In this document: positions 1-5,569 of the stretch, piece by piece | Numbering within the stretch: position 1 is the stretch's first letter | Layout: every line of letters begins with the position of its first letter | Assembly: GCA_016867175.1 (NCBI GenBank) | Contig: VGKF01000014.1 | Span: 1-10,403 of the forward strand | Length of the DNA stretch: 10,403 bases | Origin: Candidatus Omnitrophota bacterium | GTDB lineage: Bacteria; Omnitrophota; Gorgyraeia; Gygaellales; Profunditerraquicolaceae | Reading direction: 5' to 3' | The notes under the pieces: generated by a model | Seen by the model: the letters and a program-made list of their open reading frames with translations, nothing else | Told to the model about the DNA's origin: nothing | Databases searched by the model: none | Made by a program: the position numbers and the translations under genes

Positions 1-1503
1 CGCATCGGTTTTGGCAGCCAGCAGCATTATACAACATGGGCGGTTACTTATGAGTATGCCGTACTTATAAATTTATTTTTAAAAGAACTGGGATTAGCTG
101 GCCCAGAGAATATATTGCTGGGGCTAGGTGAGGGTAACGGCATGTTTATCGGGATGATTTCAAGGGCTGCTGGCTTCAGGGGCAGTATTTTTACTCAGGA
201 TATGAGCCCCATGTTATTGAAGATGCAGCGTGAGGCAGGAGCAAGGAAGGCTGTGTTAGGTAGCGTAACAGAAGGCATAAATTTTGAAACTGGTTTTGCC
301 GCTATTGAGCATGCCCACGAGCTTTTTGATGCTATACCCTGCAGATTGTTTGTTCTTGTCCAAGACAAAGATGGCAGATTGTTTATCCGCGCAGAGTGGT
401 TTGTAGATGAACGGGGAGAGCCGGTTATGGAGCCGGTTTCTGCAAAAGACGATTTTATGCTTACCTATGAGGATTATTTAAATTGCCAGGTTCCGGAGCT
501 GTCGGTTGATTTTCCTTTGAACGTGGCAGTAGCAGATTACAGGATATTGCTACAGGAGATGCATAGGGTTCTTAGCAGCGAAGGTATCGCCATATTAGTG
601 GATTATGGTTACAGCGGAGTCCTGCAGTATCTTGCTAGCGGAGAGAAGGCTTATAAAGTTATGCCCTACTCCATTATGCATAGCCAGCAATCAGATTGGC
701 AGGATGTCTTGAAGTATCCCGGTACGGTAGACCTTACCTATATGGTTGATTTTGGTTTTGTCAGGCACCTTGCGGAAAGATCAGGGTTGTCGGTAGAGAG
801 TTTTGAAACGCTGCCTCATTTCGCAAAAGAGATATTACAGCGCAATGGCTATCTGCTTGAGGATGGCAGCGTGCCTGTAGCATATCGGGACATCACCGCT
901 AGCGAAGAATATCCATTTAAGGTTATGGTCTTGGCCAATCAGAAAGGACGCTTAGAAGAAAAAGGTAAGCCGCTTAGTCAGGTAGTAAGGTTTATAGAAG
1001 ATATGCCTAGATTCCTGCAGGCCCTGGAAGAAGTCTATGGCTGGGAGGGGATAGATTGTTCTTATGGAGTAGCGGTTTTCTCTCTCTTGCTGCACGATAA
1101 ATTCAAGGAACTGGGATATGAAGTACCTATCTCCTCCGAGGGGCCGTATAGAATCCAGTTTATTAATATAGAGGTAAGTTCATATAGCGCGGCTATCTGG
1201 CCGCATTATGCGCTGGTTGTCTATTGGGCTGGGAACCCGGTACTTTATATTGACCCTACCTTCTCCCGTTTCTTCGGCACAGGTAAGCGCAGCTACGAGA
1301 TATTGGTTGCCCCTATTCAGAGCGTGGAGAAGCAAGAGTTGCAGCGCGTCTTTGATGAGCGCGGGATAGAGGCAACGATTTATCAGGTCAATATCGGCCA
1401 GGCCTGGCAACCCGCAGGTTTTAATACTGTGCAAATGCAAGAGCTGGTATCTAGGGATTTAAAGATGTCACAGGTTCTAGGAATAATGAAGTTCGGTAAA
1501 TAA
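1..1503 (+). CDS. MidA-like (DUF185) SAM-dependent methyltransferase with a C-terminal Cys-His-Asp domain; 5' end missing
   Basis: The frame is open from base 1, so the gene begins before the window; the TTG at 115 lies inside the SAM-binding motif and is not the start. Seen: a glycine-rich motif I (LLGLGEGNG, from 115), ELFDAIPCRLFV (about 319-354), ILVDYGYSG (about 592-618) and VDLTYMVDFGFV (about 727-762). These match, in order, the MidA/NDUFAF7 family signatures (NEFFDALPVRQFV, LFIDYGY, ADLTxHVDF). Mitochondrial NDUFAF7 methylates an arginine of a complex I subunit; bacterial roles are poorly defined. After about base 960 comes an extra domain of about 180 residues with a Cys in DCSYGVAVF (1057-1059), a His in WPHYALVV (1204-1206) and an Asp in YIDPTF (1252-1254), the order of a papain or transglutaminase-like triad. 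The family call is fairly secure; the C-terminal fold and any activity are inference. The stop is TAA at 1501, and 42 bases separate it from the next gene. Confidence 0.75.
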   Translation, partial: RIGFGSQQHYTTWAVTYEYAVLINLFLKELGLAGPENILLGLGEGNGMFIGMISRAAGFRGSIFTQDMSPMLLKMQREAGARKAVLGSVTEGINFETGFAAIEHAHELFDAIPCRLFVLVQDKDGRLFIRAEWFVDERGEPVMEPVSAKDDFMLTYEDYLNCQVPELSVDFPLNVAVADYRILLQEMHRVLSSEGIAILVDYGYSGVLQYLASGEKAYKVMPYSIMHSQQSDWQDVLKYPGTVDLTYMVDFGFVRHLAERSGLSVESFETLPHFAKEILQRNGYLLEDGSVPVAYRDITASEEYPFKVMVLANQKGRLEEKGKPLSQVVRFIEDMPRFLQALEEVYGWEGIDCSYGVAVFSLLLHDKFKELGYEVPISSEGPYRIQFINIEVSSYSAAIWPHYALVVYWAGNPVLYIDPTFSRFFGTGKRSYEILVAPIQSVEKQELQRVFDERGIEATIYQVNIGQAWQPAGFNTVQMQELVSRDLKMSQVLGIMKFGK

Positions 1504-1545
1504 TTTGTTTTTTAACCAAAAAGCCGCGGGGAAAGGAAAGGAGTA

Positions 1546-1872
1546 ATGCAAGACAGGAGGATTTTTGAAAGGATCGCTGCCAGTTTTCCGATGAAGTACT
1601 GGGATATCCAGGCTAACCGCATAGGCGAGGCAAGGATTGCGGATGTCAGCGCAAACGGAGTGGGTTTTACCAGTAGCGAAAGGCTGGCACCCGGAGTAAA
1701 ATTAGGGATGTGGTTGGAGATACCCGATAAAAAGGAGCATCTCTATACGCAGGGCGCAGTAGCCTGGTCCAGGCCTATGGCTGGTGATACTTACCGCATC
1801 GGCGTGGAATTGGTCAAGCCGGAACTAATGGGAGTAGGTAGGGTCTTGCGCTTAAGTAGAAACTTTGCATAA
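1546..1872 (+). CDS. Single-domain PilZ protein (c-di-GMP receptor), first of a pair
   Basis: A 108-residue soluble protein that is essentially one PilZ domain. PilZ domains bind the second messenger cyclic di-GMP through an N-terminal RxxxR motif and a (D/N)xSxxG motif; both are visible here as R5-I-F-E-R9 and D33-V-S-A-N-G38. No signal peptide, membrane segment or output domain is attached, so it would act in the cytoplasm by binding a partner. The ATG is preceded by AAAGGAG (1537-1543) only two bases away, with GAAAGG (1531-1536) at a more usual distance; the ATG is supported by perfect alignment with the paralog at 1995. It follows the methyltransferase gene by 42 bases and may be co-transcribed with it. 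The partner is unknown; control of motility, adhesion or polysaccharide is a family-level guess. Confidence 0.85.
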   Translation: MQDRRIFERIAASFPMKYWDIQANRIGEARIADVSANGVGFTSSERLAPGVKLGMWLEIPDKKEHLYTQGAVAWSRPMAGDTYRIGVELVKPELMGVGRVLRLSRNFA

Positions 1873-1892
1873 GTTTTTATTAACTAAAAACT
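1872..1892 (+). repeat. 8-bp AT-rich hairpin after the first PilZ gene
   Basis: AGTTTTTA (1872-1879) pairs perfectly with TAAAAACT (1885-1892) around a five-base loop. It starts on the last base of the PilZ stop codon. The stem is AT-rich and is not followed by a T-run on the + strand, so it is a poor intrinsic terminator; it may be a weak RNA structure or mRNA 3'-end element. Confidence 0.4.
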
Positions 1893-1901
1893 AGCATGCT
1901 A
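1892..1901. repeat. Perfect 10-bp palindrome TAGCATGCTA
   Basis: TAGCATGCTA reads the same on both strands. It shares its first base with the end of the preceding hairpin and runs straight into the Shine-Dalgarno sequence at 1900-1910. Its position suggests a protein-binding site or an RNA structure that could mask the ribosome site; a chance palindrome of this length is also possible. Confidence 0.35.
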
Positions 1902-1920
1902 AGGAGGTGGTAGGATGTAA
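1900..1920 (+). promoter_or_regulatory. Near-perfect Shine-Dalgarno leading to an ATG-TAA start-stop unit
   Basis: TAAGGAGGTGG (1900-1910) matches the complement of the 16S rRNA 3' end (TAAGGAGGTGA) at 10 of 11 positions. Seven bases after GGAGG lies ATG (1915-1917), directly followed by TAA (1918-1920). A ribosome could therefore initiate and terminate at once. This is the strongest ribosome site in the window, yet it serves no protein. It could be a regulatory start-stop element for the next PilZ gene 74 bases downstream, or the scar of a lost gene. Confidence 0.4.
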
Positions 1921-1994
1921 AATTATTGTGGTAAAAGAGGTAATTTTGTAATACAATAAACAATTGAGGGAAGCCACGGAGAAAGGTAGTTAAG

Positions 1995-2321
1995 ATGGAG
2001 GATAACAGAGTTTTTGAGCGCATAAACGCACGCTTTCCCTTGAGATTCCTGGACCCGGTAAGCGGCCGGGAAGGAGAAGCGCAGACAGTGGATATCAGCG
2101 CCAATGGATTAGGGATGGTTACGCATGAGAGCCTAGAGCCGCATACTCCCGTGGAGATGTGGATGCGTATCCCTGATCAGCACGAGCCTCTTTACACCAG
2201 GGGCGAGATAGTCTGGTCCAACTCGCTTGCAGACCCCCGGCAGAAACGCCTGGGAGTGCGTCTGGAAAAGGCTGAACTGATGGGTCTGGCGCGCGTGTTA
2301 TGGCTTAAAAAGAAAAACTAA
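1995..2321 (+). CDS. Single-domain PilZ protein (c-di-GMP receptor), second of a pair
   Basis: A 108-residue PilZ protein, the same length as the gene at 1546 and aligned with it almost without gaps; by hand alignment about 50 of 108 residues are identical. The c-di-GMP motifs sit at the same positions: R5-V-F-E-R9 and D33-I-S-A-N-G38. The C-terminal ELMGLARVLWL parallels ELMGVGRVLRL in the first copy. The ATG has a purine-rich site (GGAGAAAGG, about 1978-1986) eight bases upstream. The two genes are therefore an old tandem duplication whose copies have diverged, perhaps to serve different partners or c-di-GMP affinities. No membrane segment or second domain is present. It is separated from the sugar ABC operon by 102 bases and may or may not be functionally tied to it. 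Confidence 0.86.
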   Translation: MEDNRVFERINARFPLRFLDPVSGREGEAQTVDISANGLGMVTHESLEPHTPVEMWMRIPDQHEPLYTRGEIVWSNSLADPRQKRLGVRLEKAELMGLARVLWLKKKN

Positions 2322-2365
2322 GCTTATTAGGAAATAGAAAATCCTTTAAGAGCTATTTATGGAGC

Positions 2366-2403
2366 CCTGTCTTCCTATATTATAGGAGACTGGAGAAGAC
2401 AGG
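2366..2403 (+). repeat. Nested inverted repeat in the leader of the sugar ABC operon
   Basis: CCTGTCTTC (2366-2374) and GAAGACAGG (2395-2403) are perfect 9-bp inverted arms. Inside them lies a second dyad, TCCTATA (2373-2379) and TATAGGA (2381-2387), around a single T. The two structures share only two bases, so they could co-exist as a stem with an inner hairpin or compete. The site ends 20 bases before the ATG of the solute-binding-protein gene. It could be an operator for a sugar-responsive regulator or an RNA hairpin acting on translation. The inner dyad contains TATATT, a possible -10, but no convincing -35 lies upstream. Confidence 0.5.
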
Positions 2404-2423
2404 TCTTACTATAAAGAGGTATA

Positions 2424-3878
2424 ATGTCAATTCGAGTTAGGCAATCTTGGAGAAGCCTAGGTTTATTCCTTGTCTCTTTAACCTTGGTCTTTATCGCTTA
2501 TGGTTGTTCTCCCTCTAGTAAGAAGGCTAAGACGACCATTAGTGTATGGCACTGGATGACGGATAGAGATTCTGTATTCCAGGAATTAGCTAAGAGATAT
2601 GAGGGGTTAACCGGAACAAGGGTTAGTTTCGAGCTTTATGCGCCTTCTGATACCTATTCGCAGAAGGTACGCGCAGCAGCCCAGGGAGCTAACCTTCCGG
2701 ATCTCTTCGGCATACTAGGCGAAAAAAGAGATTTCTCCTCTTTTATAAAGGCCGGCTATATCTTAGAGCTCACTCCTTATATGGAAAGAGAGGAGTTCAA
2801 GTGGAAAAAGAGTTTATTCGCCAAGGCCTTAGGCGTAAACGAATTCACCGAAGGCAATAGCTATGGAATAAAACCGGGTATCTATGGAGTACCTATAGAT
2901 ATCATAACTATACAGATGCTTTATAATAAGGATCTGTTCAAGCAGCTTGGGCTTAATCCCGATAAACCACCCCTTACCTTTGCCGAATTTCTGAAGATAG
3001 GCGAAAAGATTAAAGCAGCCGGGCTCCAGGGCCTGGTCTCTGGCTGGGGCGAGATCTGGATGATAGACTGCCTGGCTAATAATTATGCCTTTAATATTAT
3101 GGGTAAGGATAAGGTATTGGCTACCATTAAAGGAGAAGTCCCTTATACTGACCCTGATTGGGTTAAGGTTTTAAGTCTTTTTAAAGAGATGCGTGATTCA
3201 GGGGTGTTGGCCTCTGGGCTTGTAACTATGGTGAATAAAAACGCCGAGCAGCTCTTCGCCAATAATAAGGCAGCCTTTGCCTTTAACGGCTCCTGGTGTG
3301 TTAACGTATATAAAGGAATGAATCCCGGGCTTGCCTACGCAGTTATGCTTCCTCCAGCAGCCTCTCGGGATTACCCTATGAGTATTTGGGGAGGGGCAGG
3401 CTCATCCTTTCTGGTAAACGCGCGCTCTAAAAATAAAGAAGCTGCAGTTGAGTTTTTAAAATGGCTTACTTCGCGCGACCAGCAGGCCTATCTTTCAGAA
3501 GCCACCATGAACCTGCCGGCTAATAAAGAGTGTTTAAATAAACTCCCCAAGATCTTGAGTCAATTTGCCCAAGCTATGGAGCTTTCCACCCACCCTAATA
3601 CCTGGGATATCTCTGAGTCCCCGCAGGTAATAGAGGCTTTTGACAAGGGTATACAATCGATTATTATCGGAGAAAAGACTCCGCAGCAGATCGCGCAAGA
3701 AGTTCAAAGAATTAAAGAACGCCAGTTATCCAGCCTCGATCATGAAATTAAAATCCGCCCTGGAAAATTATATTTTTATCCTTCCGGCAACGCTCATCTT
3801 TGTTATTTTTTATCTTATACCTTTTATCTGGGTATTCCGCCTCGGCCTTTACGAATGGGACGGGATACTGCCTACTAA
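2424..3878 (+). CDS. Sugar ABC transporter solute-binding lipoprotein (CUT1 type, extracellular family 1)
   Basis: This would capture a sugar or oligosaccharide outside the inner membrane and deliver it to the two permeases that follow. The N-terminus has basic residues, a hydrophobic segment (about 12-25) and a lipobox-like AYGC with Cys28 as the probable lipidated residue; the Tyr at -2 is atypical. The mature part starts with TTISVWHWMT and has the family's typical features, for example GIYGVPIDI followed by MLYNKDLFKQLGL, and the C-lobe stretch AAVEFLKWLTS. The start has AAAGAGGT (2413-2420) just upstream. The family normally ends soon after a stretch like QEVQRIKERQL; here the frame continues about 45 residues further across the start of the permease gene, giving 484 residues in all. 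That tail is not family-like and suggests a lost stop or a frameshift. The substrate cannot be told. Confidence 0.88.
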   Translation: MSIRVRQSWRSLGLFLVSLTLVFIAYGCSPSSKKAKTTISVWHWMTDRDSVFQELAKRYEGLTGTRVSFELYAPSDTYSQKVRAAAQGANLPDLFGILGEKRDFSSFIKAGYILELTPYMEREEFKWKKSLFAKALGVNEFTEGNSYGIKPGIYGVPIDIITIQMLYNKDLFKQLGLNPDKPPLTFAEFLKIGEKIKAAGLQGLVSGWGEIWMIDCLANNYAFNIMGKDKVLATIKGEVPYTDPDWVKVLSLFKEMRDSGVLASGLVTMVNKNAEQLFANNKAAFAFNGSWCVNVYKGMNPGLAYAVMLPPAASRDYPMSIWGGAGSSFLVNARSKNKEAAVEFLKWLTSRDQQAYLSEATMNLPANKECLNKLPKILSQFAQAMELSTHPNTWDISESPQVIEAFDKGIQSIIIGEKTPQQIAQEVQRIKERQLSSLDHEIKIRPGKLYFYPSGNAHLCYFLSYTFYLGIPPRPLRMGRDTAY

Positions 3879-4623
3879 GGTTTTTGTAGGGTTAGGCAAT
3901 TTTAAAGAGATATTTCTTGAGGATAAGATCTGGTGGCAGTCCATGCGGCAGGCAGGCTATATTACTTTTATTGCCCTCACCCTTCAAAATGCCCTGGCCT
4001 TTCTACTCGCCTGGGCCTGCGATAGAGAGATAAAGCTAAAAAACTTTTATCGACTCATCTTTTTTATCCCGCCGGTATTATCCGAGGTAGTGGTAGGCCT
4101 GGTCTGGCAGTGGATACTGGATGGGCATTACGGTCTTTTAAACAGCTGGCTTATAAATTTAGGTTTTCCGCAGCTGGTCAGGAATTGGCTTTCTGATCCG
4201 GCTACCGCCCTGAATACCATAGCTATTGTGCATTCCTGGAAGGGTTTTGGTTGGGGCTTTTTGATTTTTCTGGCCGGATTACAGATTATCCCGCGCGAAC
4301 TTTATGAAGCAGCGCGCGTGGACGGCGCAAATGCCTGGTCTTGTTTTAAGAGGGTAACTGTACCTCTTATGATACCGGTAGCAGTGTTGGTTGCAATACT
4401 GACCATACTGGGGAGCATGCAGGCCTTCGTTTTGATTATTGCCATGACCGACGGAGGCCCGGCATACCATACGCAGGTTCCGGTATTAAGAATTTTAGCT
4501 GCCATGCGCGGCTCATCGCGTTTTGGTTATGCCTGCGCCCAGGGGATTAGTTTTGGTTTAATACTGGTAGTGATTTCTTTTATCCAGTACCGCTTTTCCC
4601 GTCGCACGCGCGATATCACTTAA
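3742..4623 (+). CDS. Sugar ABC transporter permease, MalF/UgpA type
   Basis: A 293-residue inner-membrane subunit with about six hydrophobic segments, the first at about residues 10-32. The cytoplasmic EAA loop that docks the ATPase is clear at about residues 189-212: EAARVDGA, then F and the VPLMIP end. The frame is open upstream to 3631, with an earlier TTG at 3640, but the ATG at 3742 gives the N-terminus usual for the family (a short leader, then the first membrane helix); upstream residues are basic and unlike the family. No good Shine-Dalgarno precedes 3742, so the gene may be translated by coupling with the binding protein, whose frame overlaps it by 137 bases. It pairs with the permease at 4637. 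Confidence 0.87.
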   Translation: MKLKSALENYIFILPATLIFVIFYLIPFIWVFRLGLYEWDGILPTKVFVGLGNFKEIFLEDKIWWQSMRQAGYITFIALTLQNALAFLLAWACDREIKLKNFYRLIFFIPPVLSEVVVGLVWQWILDGHYGLLNSWLINLGFPQLVRNWLSDPATALNTIAIVHSWKGFGWGFLIFLAGLQIIPRELYEAARVDGANAWSCFKRVTVPLMIPVAVLVAILTILGSMQAFVLIIAMTDGGPAYHTQVPVLRILAAMRGSSRFGYACAQGISFGLILVVISFIQYRFSRRTRDIT

Positions 4624-4636
4624 GTAAGGAGAATAG

Positions 4637-5485
4637 ATGAAAGCAGCAGGATATTATAAGGTTAAAAGAATCATAATAAATACGCTGATCCATCTTTTCT
4701 TAATTACCATTGCCTTAAGCTGTATATTCCCTCTTTCCTGGATGATCTCATCAAGCCTCAAGACCCAGGAGACCGTTTTCAAGGATATGTCGCTAGTCCC
4801 CAAGGAATTGCATTTTGAGAATTATATCCTCGCCTGGAAAGAGGGCGGCTTTGGCCGCTATTTTTTAAATAGCATCTTCTATACTCTTTCGGTGGTAATC
4901 GGGATAATTATCGTGGCCTCAATGGCTGCCTATGCCTTTTCGCGGCTGCGCTTTCCCGGAAGAAACCTTCTCTTTTTTATGTTTATGGCAGCGATGATGA
5001 TTCCTATCCCCGGGAGTTTCGTAGCGCTATATGTCCTCTTAAATAAATTACACTTAAGGAATACTCCCTTTGGCTATATCTTATGCATGATAAACGTGGG
5101 GTTATCCATGAGCATATTCCTTTTAAAGACTTTTTTTGACAAATTGCCCCGGGAATTGGAAGATGCTGCCAGGATTGACGGGTGTTCTAAATTCGGGATC
5201 TGGTGGCAGATAGCTCTTCCCTTGTCACGGCCGGTATTAGCGGTAGTGGTGGTCTTTAACGCCCTTAATGTCTGGAATGAATACGTGCTGGCACTGATAA
5301 TATTTGATAATAAAAACCTGATGCCCCTTCAGCGGGCGTTGATGATGTTTCAGGGAGAATTCATGACTAATTATCCGCTTTTGATGGCGGGCTTGACTAT
5401 AACTGCTTTGCCTATAATCATAGTATACCTGTTTATGCAGAAGTATATTGTTAAAGGAGCAACTTCCGGGGCGTTATTCGGCTAA
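4637..5485 (+). CDS. Sugar ABC transporter permease, MalG/UgpE type
   Basis: The second inner-membrane subunit, 282 residues, the usual length for the family, with about six membrane segments. The N-terminal region shows FPLSWMISSSLKTQE, typical of the MalG/UgpE side, and the EAA loop appears at about residues 175-198 as EDAARIDG, ending in LPLSRP. The motif NVWNEYVLAL in the later part is also typical. AAGGAG (4626-4631) sits five bases before the ATG, and only 13 bases separate it from the preceding permease gene, so the three ABC genes form one operon. No ATP-binding subunit follows; CUT1 importers often share an ATPase (MalK/MsmX/UgpC type) encoded elsewhere. After the stop comes an internal promoter. 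Confidence 0.9.
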   Translation: MKAAGYYKVKRIIINTLIHLFLITIALSCIFPLSWMISSSLKTQETVFKDMSLVPKELHFENYILAWKEGGFGRYFLNSIFYTLSVVIGIIIVASMAAYAFSRLRFPGRNLLFFMFMAAMMIPIPGSFVALYVLLNKLHLRNTPFGYILCMINVGLSMSIFLLKTFFDKLPRELEDAARIDGCSKFGIWWQIALPLSRPVLAVVVVFNALNVWNEYVLALIIFDNKNLMPLQRALMMFQGEFMTNYPLLMAGLTITALPIIIVYLFMQKYIVKGATSGALFG

Positions 5486-5492
5486 AATAATA

Positions 5493-5521
5493 TTGCTTAG
5501 GCTATATATATTTGTTATAAT
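5493..5521 (+). promoter_or_regulatory. Sigma70-type promoter with extended -10
   Basis: TTGCTT (5493-5498) as -35, a 17-base spacer, and a perfect TATAAT (5516-5521) preceded by TGT (5513-5515), which makes an extended -10 (TGnTATAAT). The -35 matches the consensus at three of six positions, which an extended -10 commonly tolerates. Transcription would start near 5528, about 40 bases before the symporter start codon, so genes from 5570 onward can be expressed apart from the ABC operon. Confidence 0.65.
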
Positions 5522-5530
5522 GCAGCCTTC

Positions 5531-5547
5531 GTTGTTGTTAACGTAAC
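5531..5547. promoter_or_regulatory. Possible operator-like dyad just after the promoter
   Basis: GTTGTTGTTAACGTAAC contains the dyad GTTA (5537-5540) and TAAC (5544-5547) around ACG. It lies just downstream of the predicted transcription start, where repressors of LacI type often bind. The dyad is short and imperfect compared with such operators, so this is only a candidate. Confidence 0.2.
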
Positions 5548-5556
5548 TAAAAAGAC

Positions 5557-5562
5557 AGGAGG
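5557..5562 (+). promoter_or_regulatory. Shine-Dalgarno that fixes a GTG start
   Basis: AGGAGG lies seven bases before the GTG at 5570. The consensus match and ideal spacing decide in favour of this GTG, although it is not an ATG. Confidence 0.75.
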
Positions 5563-5569
5563 ATTATCC

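Noticed and set aside
115..117. TTG as the start of the methyltransferase gene
   Set aside because: The frame is open to base 1, and the residues before 115 (TTWAVTYEYAVLINLFLKEL) match the expected region before motif I; starting at 115 would cut the SAM-binding motif.
1926..1957. Promoter TTGTGG ... TACAAT before the second PilZ gene
   Set aside because: The spacer is 20 bases; the 17-base alternative (TAATAC at 1949-1954) matches the -10 at only three of six positions.
2332..2358. AAATAG/CTATTT inverted pair after the second PilZ gene as a terminator
   Set aside because: Only six AT-rich pairs with a 15-base loop and no T-run; too weak for an intrinsic terminator.
2420..2425. TATAAT overlapping the binding-protein ATG
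   Set aside because: No -35 at a proper distance (2397-2402 is AGACAG), and transcription would begin inside the coding sequence.
3640..3741. Upstream start (TTG at 3640) for the first permease
   Set aside because: The extra 34 residues are basic and unlike the family and lie inside the conserved part of the binding-protein gene; the ATG at 3742 gives a normal N-terminus.
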